DNA of 19,769 nucleotides, taken from the NCBI GenBank assembly GCA_045126355.1, contig JBGVOE010000079.1, positions 1 to 19,769 on the forward strand, given 5' to 3'. Within the stretch, counting starts at the first letter, position 1, and every line of letters begins with the position of its first letter. The DNA comes from CAZSIA01 sp045126355 (GTDB lineage: Bacteria > Bacillota_I > Bacilli_A > Acholeplasmatales > Anaeroplasmataceae). A program made the translations under genes and the position numbers. The notes beneath the pieces are model-generated. The model worked only from the letters and a program-made list of their open reading frames with translations. It did no database searches and was not told the origin of the DNA. Shown piece by piece: positions 1 to 8,743 of the stretch.

Positions 1-58
1 ACTTACAATTCCATCTAGTATGTGATAAACTAGAATCGTCATTTGGTTTCTTCGCCAT
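1..58 (-). CDS. tnpA: IS200/IS605 family transposase TnpA, N-terminal fragment
   Basis: Only the first 19 codons are in the window. They read MAKKPNDDSSLSHTRWNCK, the typical start of IS200-type Y1 transposases, in which this stretch precedes the conserved YHIVF beta strand and, further on, the HUH and catalytic Tyr motifs (outside this window). These enzymes excise and insert single-stranded DNA. An AAGGAGG ribosome binding site at 67-73 lies 8 nt before the ATG, which fixes the start at 58. A promoter is visible at 103-132. Whether the gene is intact cannot be judged. The assignment rests on pattern memory of the N terminus only. Confidence 0.75.
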   Translation of the reverse strand, partial: MAKKPNDDSSLSHTRWNCK

Positions 59-102
59 TTGATAGTCCTCCTTGATATTTGAATTGGTTGCCAGCCATAT
101 TC

Positions 103-132
103 ATTATATCATGGGGGATTTTTATTTAACAA
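103..132 (-). promoter_or_regulatory. Promoter of the IS transposase gene
   Basis: On the minus strand TTGTTA (127-132) and TATAAT (103-108) are separated by 18 nt. The -10 box is preceded by TGA, giving an extended TGn-10 element. Transcription would begin near 97 and leave a leader of about 40 nt containing the AAGGAGG site. The hairpins at 155-230 lie upstream of this promoter, so they would not be in the transposase mRNA. Confidence 0.6.
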
Positions 133-154
133 CGCACGAAGCTACCTCTAGTCA

Positions 155-200
155 CACACGCATAGCGTGTGGTTTTAATATTCGGACAAAGCCCGAATAT
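155..200 (-). other. Two subterminal hairpins of the IS end
   Basis: The first hairpin pairs CACACGC (155-161) with GCGTGTG (165-171) around a 3-nt loop. The second pairs ATATTCGG (178-185) with CCGAATAT (193-200). The second stem can gain one further pair only in minus-strand RNA, as a G-U wobble of 186 with 192. Position and spacing suit IS200-type ends, where such structures block transcription arriving from flanking genes. They may also serve as DNA hairpins for TnpA. Confidence 0.55.
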
Positions 201-230
201 AATAAAAGAATTCCGGCAAAAGCCAGAATT
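201..230 (-). terminator. Intrinsic terminator behind the Rieske oxidoreductase gene
   Basis: On the minus strand the stem at 209-217/222-230 has a 4-nt TTTT loop and nine pairs including one G-U. It is followed by CTTTTATTATA. On the plus strand the same position is a C-A mismatch, so the structure is optimised for minus-strand RNA. It starts 13 nt after the stop of the oxidoreductase gene and would also keep that transcript out of the transposase gene. Confidence 0.6.
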
Positions 231-242
231 ACACTTTAACTA

Positions 243-1553
243 TTATTTTTGCTTCTTAAATTCTATTGGTTTTTGAGTAGGAGTTTCAACAATATTACCA
301 TCTTTATCATACTTAGAACCATGACAACGACATTCATAAGTTTCATCAATCGGATTATAATGTAGGGCACATCCTAAATGTTTACATCTTTTCTTCCCAA
401 AAGTTAATAAGCTTTTAGTAGCATTACAAATATTATTAAAAAGTGGTTTTTTTAACATTTTTCTTGATGGCGAAAACAACTCTTCATATCTATTCTTCCT
501 TCCATCTATTAAATCACAAATTAGATGGGCTGAGATCATTGACTTAGTCATTCCCCACATATTAAATCCTGTTGCTACAAATATATCTTCATCACTTCCA
601 GAGTATAGTCCGATATAAGGTAGGCCATCTAATGTCATACAGTCGATATTTATCCAACGGCATTTAATTTTTTTTACATTATACTTTTCGATAATATACT
701 TATATATTCTATCAAAGCCCTCACAATCATAACCTGTTTTAGCGTCTGAAGATCCTATTAAAATACTATCTTTATAATTTCTGAAATATAGGTCATCATC
801 ATTTATTCCAACACCATTACCTTTAGTCTTAAATTCATCAAAAACCTCGATAACGTGCGACTTTTCTTGATGCATCTTCATAAAATATAGGCCCTTAAAT
901 CTTAAAAATGGAAATCCTGTAGCGACTACTACATTATTAAATGTTACATTAAAATCTAAGGTGTAAGCTTTATTATTTTTAATTTTAATTACTCTACTAT
1001 CTTCATATATTTCTAAATCTTTTATTAAATTATTTACTAACTTTAATGGATTCATTTGCCCTTGATTTTCCAGTTCTAATGCTTTAGATATTTTAATAGG
1101 AAAATCAATTTCTTCTTTAATATTACAAACACAGCCTAACGCTTTAATAGCGGCTACTTCTAATTCTATCTCACCCGAATTAGTCTTACTATATTTATAT
1201 GAGGGGCATTCTTCAAAGTCAAAATCAAATTCAGTTGCAAGTTTTCTATACTCATTAAGTGCAAATAAATTTGCTTCTAAATAAAGTTTTGCTTTATCCA
1301 TTCCTAATTCATTTATCAACTCGTAATACATTAAATCTTCAATAGCTGTGATAGTCGCTGTTGTTTTTAATGACTTTTTCCTACATATTTTATCTGCTTC
1401 TAAAAGAATTACTTTCTTACCTGATTTTTGCAAATAATAAGCACATAAAATACCACATATCCCGCCACCAATAACTAAGACATCACATTCTAAATCTTTT
1501 TCTAATTTAGGAAAACTTGCCTCAATATAACCACTCCATGTTGTTTCAATCAT
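243..1553 (-). CDS. FAD-dependent oxidoreductase (DAO family) with C-terminal Rieske [2Fe-2S] domain
   Basis: The predicted protein has 436 residues from the preferred ATG at 1553. An N-terminal Rossmann fold is marked by VIGGGICG (about 28-34) and a following ELEAD-type strand end (ILLEAD). A DAO-type middle and a late FVATGFNMWGMT stretch contact FAD. The C terminus is a Rieske domain with C390-x-H392 and C408-x2-H411 plus the two disulfide cysteines (395, 410), so the cluster site is complete. Relatives include B. subtilis YhfW, about 500 aa; the physiological substrate is unknown. An ATG 12 nt further out (1565) lacks a ribosome site, whereas ATG 1553 follows GGTGA with 5 nt spacing. In the family segment usually rich in Gly (like GTTGKTTAK) this protein reads KSLKTTATIT. 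The gene stands alone, ends at the 201-230 terminator, and has a possible -10 (TATAAT) at 1582-1587 with a poor -35. No signal peptide, so cytoplasmic. Confidence 0.85.
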   Translation of the reverse strand: MIETTWSGYIEASFPKLEKDLECDVLVIGGGICGILCAYYLQKSGKKVILLEADKICRKKSLKTTATITAIEDLMYYELINELGMDKAKLYLEANLFALNEYRKLATEFDFDFEECPSYKYSKTNSGEIELEVAAIKALGCVCNIKEEIDFPIKISKALELENQGQMNPLKLVNNLIKDLEIYEDSRVIKIKNNKAYTLDFNVTFNNVVVATGFPFLRFKGLYFMKMHQEKSHVIEVFDEFKTKGNGVGINDDDLYFRNYKDSILIGSSDAKTGYDCEGFDRIYKYIIEKYNVKKIKCRWINIDCMTLDGLPYIGLYSGSDEDIFVATGFNMWGMTKSMISAHLICDLIDGRKNRYEELFSPSRKMLKKPLFNNICNATKSLLTFGKKRCKHLGCALHYNPIDETYECRCHGSKYDKDGNIVETPTQKPIEFKKQK

Positions 1554-1603
1554 AATATTCACCATAATTATTATTTACAAAATTATAAATAACATTAATT
1601 AAA

Positions 1604-1657
1604 TTTACTATTAATTTTCGTTTTGTTATAATTTAAGTAAAGAAAATATTTAGGAGG
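1604..1657 (+). promoter_or_regulatory. Promoter and ribosome binding site of the beta-lactamase-fold hydrolase gene
   Basis: TTTACT (1604-1609) and TATAAT (1627-1632) are separated by 17 nt, a near-consensus housekeeping promoter. The start of transcription would be near 1639. AGGAGG at 1652-1657 sits 5 nt before the ATG at 1663. The same 97-bp gap must also hold the promoter of the divergent oxidoreductase gene, for which only a -10 at 1582-1587 is convincing. Confidence 0.7.
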
Positions 1658-1662
1658 ACTTT

Positions 1663-2568
1663 ATGTTAGAAGGATTAATACAAAATTTTAAAAAGAGAAT
1701 TGAAGCAGAACCAACAACTTTACTTGAAGCAATATGTTTATCAAATAAAGATGGACTACTTTGGAAAGAACAATATTTTCCACGCAATAATCGTAATATT
1801 TATTCTCATTCAAAAAGTTTTACTTCTTTAATGGTAGGGATTGCAATTGATGAGGAAATGATTGATTTTGATACTCGTTTAGTAGATGTTTTTAAAGATG
1901 AAATATCACTTGAGACTTATAATCACTTTTATCATGTAACTGTTAAGAACTTACTTACAATGTCATCTGGAATTAATAAAGCATTATTAATGGGTAATGA
2001 AAAGAAACAAGGAATTGGTTATCCTGATTATTTAAAATTTATGTTCTCACAAAAATTAGAATGTAAACCTGGTTCTAAATTTTATTATTCAAATGGTGAT
2101 ACATATCTTTTAGCTAGAATCGTTAGTAAAGTATATAACAAACCTTTTACACAATTATGTTATGAAAAAATATTCCTACCATTAGAGATTGGTTTCCCTA
2201 TTTGGGGATGTGATCCGATGGGATATTGTACTGCCGCTAGTGAATTAAGTCTAAGTGTTGAAGAGATGAATCGTTTAGGTATCTTATTCTTAAATAACGG
2301 AGTTTATAAAGGAAAAAGAATTATCTCAGAAGAATATGTTAAAGCTTGCAGCACTACTCAAATTAAAACAAATGAAGATCATTGGGGAGATTATTCATAT
2401 CAGTTTTGGATGACAGAAGGTGAAGGGTATAGAGCTGATGGTGCTTTTGGACAAATAACATTCATTTGGCCAAAATATAATTTAACTCTTTCATTCCAAA
2501 GACCCGAGGATGATAACTTAGGAAGAGTATTAGAAATCCTTCGTGAAGAAGTTTTAAGCAAGTTATAG
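1663..2568 (+). CDS. Serine hydrolase, class C beta-lactamase/esterase fold
   Basis: The 301-residue protein has the three active-site motifs of the beta-lactamase-related (AmpC/EstB/D-aminopeptidase) family: S48-H-S-K51 (SxxK nucleophile and base), Y142-S-N144 (YxN), and a third-motif region ADGAFGQ at 258-264 in place of KTG/HxG. Family members hydrolyse amides or esters and include many non-lactamase enzymes. There is no signal peptide or lipobox, so the enzyme should be cytoplasmic. This argues against a role in beta-lactam resistance and fits an esterase or peptidase. The gene is monocistronic, with its own promoter at 1604-1632 and a terminator directly behind it. It ends on TAG. The fold is secure; the substrate is not known. 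Confidence 0.85.
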   Translation: MLEGLIQNFKKRIEAEPTTLLEAICLSNKDGLLWKEQYFPRNNRNIYSHSKSFTSLMVGIAIDEEMIDFDTRLVDVFKDEISLETYNHFYHVTVKNLLTMSSGINKALLMGNEKKQGIGYPDYLKFMFSQKLECKPGSKFYYSNGDTYLLARIVSKVYNKPFTQLCYEKIFLPLEIGFPIWGCDPMGYCTAASELSLSVEEMNRLGILFLNNGVYKGKRIISEEYVKACSTTQIKTNEDHWGDYSYQFWMTEGEGYRADGAFGQITFIWPKYNLTLSFQRPEDDNLGRVLEILREEVLSKL

Positions 2569-2570
2569 AA

Positions 2571-2622
2571 AAATAAAAAACTTAGTAAGAAATTTTAAAA
2601 TCCTACTAAGTTTATTTTTTTA
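2571..2622. terminator. Bidirectional intrinsic terminator between convergent genes
   Basis: AACTTAGTA (2579-2587) pairs with TACTAAGTT (2604-2612). It is flanked by an A-run on the left (2571-2580) and a T-rich run on the right (to 2622). It can therefore end both the hydrolase transcript (plus) and the ABC/membrane-protein operon (minus), whose last stop codon is at 2624-2626. Confidence 0.8.
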
Positions 2623-2623
2623 T

Positions 2624-3928
2624 TTAACTAATTTTTTTTAATAAGAAAAACATACCTGTTCCAAGTCCTACAAACAGTAGATAAATTGCAGGTTGGACAA
2701 TTGGATAGAAAGTTGCGTATCCAATTTCAAAATTAATATCAAAGAGTCTTGCTGTAAATGGAATAAGTGCGGCAGCTGTTTCTTTATCAAATAAATACAT
2801 ATAATTACAGTAATAATACTCTACTTCATTATTCATTTTTCCTAAAGTGTTAAATATTGTCCCAACAACAAAAACAAATAAGAAATAGACAGTAAAATAG
2901 GTAATAAATGTTTTATAATCCTTCTTTTCAAAAGGAGTAAAAACGCGTAGAACTAGGCATAATATAGGAATTAATATTACGTTGTTATGTTCGAAAATAT
3001 AATGCATATTATCTTTTGATAAAATACCCATTATTCCGTTAGGTGTTTCAACATCTAATACGATTAAAGCAATAATTCCACCAGCTACATTTATTAAAAT
3101 ATTAAATAAATAGATTCCTTTATTTTTAAACGCAATTGAGATAACTGTTACAATAGCGGCTACATTACAAAGCATAAGCGGCAATCTTTCAATTGTAAGC
3201 TCACCAAGTGATGAGAATAACTGATTATATTGAATTAATAAACACAGTGATAAGATTAATACTAATATATATCTGTCTTCTTCACTTCTTTTTCTAAAGA
3301 TTAGACATAATATAAATGTTTCTAAAATTAAACCAATAATCCACAAGATATGCATCCAAGAAAATCTTAAGAAGATTAAATCAGTGTGAGTATTAAATAA
3401 TGTCTCTGGTGCATATATAGGCATAATTATTAAAATTAAAATCGGAAGTAATGCTATAAATGATTTAATATTGTTTTTATTAAATTTTAAAAACTTTCTA
3501 TCTTCTGTAATCATTAATAGTATACAAGCAATTTCACTTAATACCATCCCAAAGAAAATAACACTTCTAAATGCAACATCACGCATAAAAGTAGCTATAA
3601 ACTCAGGTAGTATTCTCATATCAACAATACCTGTACCAAGTTCGGATGTATATCCTTTAATAATTGTTGGGAACATAAATGTAAATATTAATACTACTGG
3701 TAAACAAAAATATACCGATATTTTTTTAAATGTATCTCGTTTAAAAAATACCGCAATTGGTAATGTAATAAAGGCAACAAAATTAAACCATCTTATAAGC
3801 GTTTCAAATACATTAGCTCTATATGGTAATTTAAGGATGCCTATTACAAATTCATCCGGTAATAAAATATTTACAAAAGTAAGAGTCATAAAGACTACTA
3901 CTAAAATTTTCATCATCTTTTCTTTCAT
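2624..3928 (-). CDS. Polytopic membrane protein, YwaF/TP0381 (TMEM164-like) family candidate
   Basis: The protein of about 434 residues is almost entirely hydrophobic, with some 12 likely transmembrane helices and no soluble domain. The second half carries LPLMLCN (about 249-255) and a YIFEHNNVILIPI stretch (about 310-322). These resemble the LPLxLC and H-rich helix motifs of the TIGR02206/YwaF family, but the usual His of LPLHLC is Met here. I treat the family call as tentative. The start is the ATG at 3928: GGAG (3935-3938) lies 6 nt before it, whereas the outer in-frame TTG at 3940 overlaps this ribosome site. The gene follows the second ABC gene by 17 nt and is the last of a three-gene operon, so it probably works with the transporter or responds to the same stress. 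Function unknown. Confidence 0.6.
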   Translation of the reverse strand: MKEKMMKILVVVFMTLTFVNILLPDEFVIGILKLPYRANVFETLIRWFNFVAFITLPIAVFFKRDTFKKISVYFCLPVVLIFTFMFPTIIKGYTSELGTGIVDMRILPEFIATFMRDVAFRSVIFFGMVLSEIACILLMITEDRKFLKFNKNNIKSFIALLPILILIIMPIYAPETLFNTHTDLIFLRFSWMHILWIIGLILETFILCLIFRKRSEEDRYILVLILSLCLLIQYNQLFSSLGELTIERLPLMLCNVAAIVTVISIAFKNKGIYLFNILINVAGGIIALIVLDVETPNGIMGILSKDNMHYIFEHNNVILIPILCLVLRVFTPFEKKDYKTFITYFTVYFLFVFVVGTIFNTLGKMNNEVEYYYCNYMYLFDKETAAALIPFTARLFDINFEIGYATFYPIVQPAIYLLFVGLGTGMFFLLKKIS

Positions 3929-3945
3929 AAAATACTCCAAATAAT

Positions 3946-6450
3946 TTACAAATCAGTTTTTGTTAATAATCTTGATGGGGTTAATCTTAAATACATCATA
4001 ACAGGTAAAATTCCTATTATAATATTAAATAATAATAAACCTACCGTTGTATAAATAAATGTTTCAAATGATATAGCGATTGATGCAGCATCTATTATTG
4101 GAATGCTAGCTACTATTTGCGTAACACCAAAACAAATACCACATCCTACTACTGTTGTTTTTAAACTTATAATTAAAACCTGGAACGCATATACAAATAC
4201 AATACTTCTTTTATTTATTCCTATTGCCCTATAAACACCTATATCATAAATATTTTTAACAGAATAAGATTTCATAGAGAAGAATACAACAACAGCAGAT
4301 ATTAATAAAATTGTCGCAGTAACAACAATTCTAGATGAAACATTTTTCTTAGACTCTTCTAAATAAGGGTTAATAACTGAGTAATATTCAGACTGGAAAT
4401 TTATTAGTAATTCTACTTCTTTTTTATCAGCAGGTTTATAAAATCCATTTTCAGGAATAGCAAGTAACTCTCCGTTTGCGTAATAATCTCTTACATTTTC
4501 GATGTAATTAACAACTTTATTTCTTTCTTCATCATTATCACAGTAAACAATTAACTCTTCATTAAAAGAAGCAATTGAAGTAAAAAGGTAATTATAATAT
4601 TCATCGCTTATAACTATGTCATAAGGACAGCTTTGAAATAATATTCTTTCCTTAATTTTAAAGGTTAGTTCAGCATCATCATTAAGTGTTGTCTCTAAAA
4701 TATGATTTAATTTATCCGATAAAAGATTAACAATGCACTCACCTTCTTGCAAATCTAATTTAACGTTGTCATACTTTTCAAATTCGCTAACTGATATTAC
4801 TTTAATACCTCTTTTTCTCAGGTTTGAAGGAACAAAATCGAACATCGCCCACTTATTCATATAAATAGTGTTTTCATTATTATCTGCTATACCAACTATT
4901 GTGAATGTGTATTGTCCTTTTTTTAAAGAAATTTCTTTATTAATAAATGATGAGACACTCATAAAGTTAGAAACAGTAGAGTCAGCTAAAACATTTTCTA
5001 AAACCCATTTTTCAACAACCAATTCACTAGCGTTTTGTGGAAGACGTCCATATATTAAATCATCTTCCGCTAGTCGATCGTTAGAAACAATACTAAACCC
5101 AGATAATGTATATTTTTTTGAAGAAATTTGAGAAAAAACAGGTAGTTTGAATATAAATTCTGTTTCGGCAGGTAATTCATAATCAATTTCAGGTACATTT
5201 TCCATTAATCCTTCTAACAAATGTTTTGTTCCAAAGTTTCTTACATCATTATTAATTCTTGCATCACCAATTGCTATATCGATTTCATATATATGAGAAT
5301 CACTATAAACTAAATGTTGTTTATCGATATATGCTGCATTTCCAATACTTTGAATACAAAATAAAATTAAAATAGATATTAAAAATAATGGTAGACCTAA
5401 AAATAAAGTTCTTTTCTTCATTTTTGATAAATTTGATAATGCTAGTCTTATCTTTTCCTTAAAAGAAAGACTTGGTGTTCTAACAAATTTTAATGGCGAT
5501 AATTCAAAATTACTTTCTTCTAATTCCTGTGCTGTATTTAATACTTTTTTATGTTCATTAATTAATTTAACTTCTGATTCATCATTAAGATAAATTACAT
5601 CGCTGCTACTTTTAATATAAAACTTTCCATTTTCATAAACAATTTGAAGACTTACTTTTTTATTTTCATTACCGTAAAATTCAATATCAACATTATCGTC
5701 TTCTATCCTCTTATATTCATATTCTTTTAAATATAAGTTTCTATCATCTTCATATTGATAATTAGTATGACCTTTAACATCACCTTGATGAACAACTTTT
5801 CCGTCTTCTACTCTAATAATATAATCAGAATAACTAGTAGCTATACTTTGTTCATGAGACACTAAGATTACTAATGTTGTCTTACTAATTTTTTTAATAA
5901 CATTCATGATTTGAATAGTATTTTTCTCGTCCAAATTACCTGTTGGTTCATCCGCTAAGATTAAAGAGGGCGATTTAATTAAAGCTCTTGCGATAGCTAC
6001 ACGTTGTTGTTGACCACCTGATAATTCATTAACATTTTTCTTTTTATACCTAAGCATTCCAACGGATTTTAAAACATAATCAATTCTTTCATTTTTCTCT
6101 TCCGTAGATAGGTTGTACATATTTAATAATATTTCGAGGTTTTCATATACTGTTCTTCCTTGCAACAATAAATAATTTTGAAATATATATCCAACCTTTT
6201 CACTTCTAATACGGTCCATTACTCTTGCTTTGTATTTTTTAATTTCTAAATTATCAATACAAATAGAACCACTTTGGAAATCATCCAAACCACCAATAAC
6301 ATTCATTAAAGTAGTTTTACCACTACCTGATTCTCCTAAGATAGTAACTAATCCTGTGTCAGGAAACTCTAAAGTAGTGTCATTAATAACATGAATTTCA
6401 TTAGATTTATGACGATAAAAATATTTATTTAAATTACTAATCTTAATCAT
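3946..6450 (-). CDS. ABC transporter, fused ATPase and FtsX-type permease (MacB/BceAB-like)
   Basis: The 834-residue protein has an N-terminal ATPase domain: Walker A GESGSGKT (39-46), Q-loop Q91, signature LSGGQ (143-147), Walker B LILADE (163-168) and H-loop H199, all intact. A linker leads to a first membrane helix near 350-372, then an extracytoplasmic region of roughly 320 residues, and three C-terminal helices of FtsX type with GVYRAIGINKRS between the first two. This architecture belongs to the mechanotransmission (type VII) ABC systems that move lipids, peptides or toxins at the outer membrane face, or sense antimicrobial peptides. One polypeptide carries one NBD and one permease, so it should pair with itself or with the partner encoded upstream. 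The AAGGAGG ribosome site lies inside the end of the upstream gene, and the two genes are one base apart, implying coupled translation and a heterodimer. Confidence 0.88.
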   Translation of the reverse strand: MIKISNLNKYFYRHKSNEIHVINDTTLEFPDTGLVTILGESGSGKTTLMNVIGGLDDFQSGSICIDNLEIKKYKARVMDRIRSEKVGYIFQNYLLLQGRTVYENLEILLNMYNLSTEEKNERIDYVLKSVGMLRYKKKNVNELSGGQQQRVAIARALIKSPSLILADEPTGNLDEKNTIQIMNVIKKISKTTLVILVSHEQSIATSYSDYIIRVEDGKVVHQGDVKGHTNYQYEDDRNLYLKEYEYKRIEDDNVDIEFYGNENKKVSLQIVYENGKFYIKSSSDVIYLNDESEVKLINEHKKVLNTAQELEESNFELSPLKFVRTPSLSFKEKIRLALSNLSKMKKRTLFLGLPLFLISILILFCIQSIGNAAYIDKQHLVYSDSHIYEIDIAIGDARINNDVRNFGTKHLLEGLMENVPEIDYELPAETEFIFKLPVFSQISSKKYTLSGFSIVSNDRLAEDDLIYGRLPQNASELVVEKWVLENVLADSTVSNFMSVSSFINKEISLKKGQYTFTIVGIADNNENTIYMNKWAMFDFVPSNLRKRGIKVISVSEFEKYDNVKLDLQEGECIVNLLSDKLNHILETTLNDDAELTFKIKERILFQSCPYDIVISDEYYNYLFTSIASFNEELIVYCDNDEERNKVVNYIENVRDYYANGELLAIPENGFYKPADKKEVELLINFQSEYYSVINPYLEESKKNVSSRIVVTATILLISAVVVFFSMKSYSVKNIYDIGVYRAIGINKRSIVFVYAFQVLIISLKTTVVGCGICFGVTQIVASIPIIDAASIAISFETFIYTTVGLLLFNIIIGILPVMMYLRLTPSRLLTKTDL

Positions 6451-6451
6451 A

Positions 6452-8707
6452 TTATTCCTCCTTTAGCAATGTTATTTTGTCACTTCGAACAATATATTTA
6501 CTAAATTTACTTCCTAAAACCAACATAGATGTCAGCGTAATTGCAAACACAATTAAGAAATCATAATACTTAACATATTTAAAGATTTGCCTTATATCAG
6601 AATTTACTACATATCTATTAACTAATAAATAAGTTGATACTAACATTAAATTAGAAATTAAACAATAAACTATAACTTCTATAAAACTAATCTTTTTACA
6701 TAAATTATTTGATAAACCGATCATTTTAAAAATTATATATTTATTCTTTGTTGATTTCATAATTGATAAAGCTATCATAACTACTAACAAATTAATACAA
6801 ACTAAAGCAACTACTGATATCACTAAATTAACATATCTAAAGATAACTTTGCTTACATCATATCCTGTCGTGCTAGCTCTAAAACACGATAATGCCTCAA
6901 AACCTTCTAAGTTCAAACTTTCAATAACATCATCTGTAAATGCATAATCATCAATAAAGACAGCAAATTGCGTTCTATCTTTATAATATTTATAAATTTC
7001 TTCAAACGCTTCATAAGATAACCCTAACGCTGAATCAATAACCTTTAAATCATTATCAAAGTTATATTCAAATGTAAAATATTCTCGGCTACGTGATGAT
7101 GAATACAATAAACTGTCATTTTGTTTTAATCTTACTCCAGAATTATTAACGTTTAAAACTTGCAATTGGGCTAAAGGAAAAGACATTTGCTTTTTTTGAA
7201 GTGATGGATCAATAACAACGAATGAAAAGTTTAAGGATTTTTCGACAAAGCGATTATATTGATAGTAATCATAATAAACACTAAGATTCATTTCAAAAAA
7301 TGACAATTCCATAACTTTACAAATATCATCAGAAAAATAGGCCTGTTCTGTTGGCTCTTCTAAAATCCCAACAATTGTCATATCATATTGATACCAAGTT
7401 GCTTCTCCCCATTTTTTCGCATTTCTAAAGAAAACTAATTCTTTAGTTCCAATAATACTAGGGTCATTACTATAAACAACCATCTCAAAACTACCAATAG
7501 GTTTTCTTCCCACAATCAACATATCATCATTTAGTGCATAATGTGATCTCATGAAATGAGAATGGTCTGTTAAAACATAAGATGATGTATCAACAAAACC
7601 AGGAGGATTAGGATTGTTACTTCCAGGGTCTGGATATCCTCCACCATAAATCATTTTATAGTCAGTACTACGATAATAATTTACATCAGTTACTAAATCA
7701 TACTTTTCAACACCAACAACATGATCAATCTTTGCTTTTTCTAAGGCTTCTAAATGTAAAGTATCAGCTGAATGATCATTAACAAGAATTCTTGTTTGGT
7801 CCAAATTCATAAAAAAATCATCTGTAACCTTTTTCATTTGTGATTCATCTAAATTAGTTTTAAAATTCTCTAAAAATATAAAAGTAGAAAAAGTCATAAT
7901 AGCTACTAACATCAATAAAAGTAACGTTTTAATTGGTTGAGATTTAATATTTAAGAAAGAAAAATTAGATACTATTTTAACTTTATTTTCTTTTTTAATA
8001 ATTTTTGCCTTTGGTGTAATCTCACCAACATTTATTACTTTTTCATCAATTAAAACTTCACCGTCATGAAGTCTAATTTTACGAGTAACTAGTGGTTCTA
8101 TTTGTGCTTGATTATGTGTAACGATAATAACTAATTTATCGCGAGATAATTCTTTTAATAAATTTAAAATAGCCAATCCATTTTTAGCATCTAAGTTACC
8201 TGTTGGTTCGTCCGCAATAATAATATTTGTTTCTTTAGCTAATGCTCTAGCAATACTTAGTCTTTGTTTTTGACCACCACTTAAATTAGCCGCTTTTTTA
8301 TGAAGATCTTTATCTAAACCAACTAATTTTAAAATCTCCTTTGCTTTAGATTTTGCATCTTTATATGAATACCCATCAATCACATATGTTACAATTACAT
8401 TTTCTAAAACCGAATAAGATTCAATTAAATTATAATGTTGAAAAATAAAAGCAATTTCTTCCTTACGGTATTTTTCCCAGTCATCCTCATCAAAATAAGA
8501 AGTAGGTTTATCATTATAATATAATTCTCCTTCTTCATAAGAATCAAAACCAGAAATTAAATTTAGTAAAGTTGTTTTACCACTACCTGATTCACCACTA
8601 ATAGCGACAAACTCTCCTATATTAAACTCTAAATTGATCTTTCTAAGTGCACAAGTTGCTGAAGTACTACTATAATAAAATTTTGATATATTTTCTAGTT
8701 TTAGCAT
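6452..8707 (-). CDS. ABC transporter, fused ATPase and FtsX-type permease (partner of the downstream gene)
   Basis: The protein of about 751 residues has the same order as its downstream neighbour: ATPase domain with GESGSGKT (38-45), Q90, LSGGQ (142-146), IIIADE (162-167) and H198, then a first helix near 260-280, a large external region of about 350 residues, and three C-terminal helices ending in a basic tail. All ATPase residues are present, so this is not a degenerate partner. The external domain is not obviously similar to that of the downstream protein, consistent with a heterodimer with two different sensing faces. The start is uncertain: GTG at 8716 lies only 2 nt from GGGAG (8719-8723), too close, so I prefer ATG 8707 with 11 nt spacing. 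First gene of the operon, promoter at 8744-8772. The XRE regulator upstream on the same strand is a likely controller. Confidence 0.87.
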   Translation of the reverse strand: MLKLENISKFYYSSTSATCALRKINLEFNIGEFVAISGESGSGKTTLLNLISGFDSYEEGELYYNDKPTSYFDEDDWEKYRKEEIAFIFQHYNLIESYSVLENVIVTYVIDGYSYKDAKSKAKEILKLVGLDKDLHKKAANLSGGQKQRLSIARALAKETNIIIADEPTGNLDAKNGLAILNLLKELSRDKLVIIVTHNQAQIEPLVTRKIRLHDGEVLIDEKVINVGEITPKAKIIKKENKVKIVSNFSFLNIKSQPIKTLLLLMLVAIMTFSTFIFLENFKTNLDESQMKKVTDDFFMNLDQTRILVNDHSADTLHLEALEKAKIDHVVGVEKYDLVTDVNYYRSTDYKMIYGGGYPDPGSNNPNPPGFVDTSSYVLTDHSHFMRSHYALNDDMLIVGRKPIGSFEMVVYSNDPSIIGTKELVFFRNAKKWGEATWYQYDMTIVGILEEPTEQAYFSDDICKVMELSFFEMNLSVYYDYYQYNRFVEKSLNFSFVVIDPSLQKKQMSFPLAQLQVLNVNNSGVRLKQNDSLLYSSSRSREYFTFEYNFDNDLKVIDSALGLSYEAFEEIYKYYKDRTQFAVFIDDYAFTDDVIESLNLEGFEALSCFRASTTGYDVSKVIFRYVNLVISVVALVCINLLVVMIALSIMKSTKNKYIIFKMIGLSNNLCKKISFIEVIVYCLISNLMLVSTYLLVNRYVVNSDIRQIFKYVKYYDFLIVFAITLTSMLVLGSKFSKYIVRSDKITLLKEE

Positions 8708-8743
8708 ATCATTCACGCTCCCTATTAAAATATTATTAAGTAT

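Larger units (their letters stand above)
1..240 (-). mobile_element. IS200/IS605-type insertion sequence, one end only (truncated by window edge)
   Basis: The stretch holds the 5' end of a TnpA-like gene, its own promoter, and three hairpins behind the promoter. This is the layout of the left end of IS200-type elements, which carry no terminal inverted repeats but do carry subterminal hairpins. I infer that the outer tip lies around 231-240, just after the last hairpin and right behind the stop codon of the neighbouring oxidoreductase gene. The exact cleavage site cannot be read from one end. The rest of the element lies to the left of the window. The family assignment rests on the transposase N terminus and the hairpins, so it is moderately secure; the boundary is a guess. 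Confidence 0.6.

Noticed and set aside
1663..2568. Antibiotic resistance beta-lactamase
   Set aside because: Motifs fit the broad family, but there is no export signal, the third motif is not KTG, and cytoplasmic esterase or peptidase members are far more common.
3471..3944. 157-codon plus-strand frame opposite the membrane protein gene
   Set aside because: The opposite strand encodes a hydrophobic protein with a good start and operon context; this frame has no start signal and no domain.
4868..5131. Plus-strand reading frame inside the second ABC gene
   Set aside because: Antisense shadow of a well-supported coding region, without ribosome site or recognisable protein.
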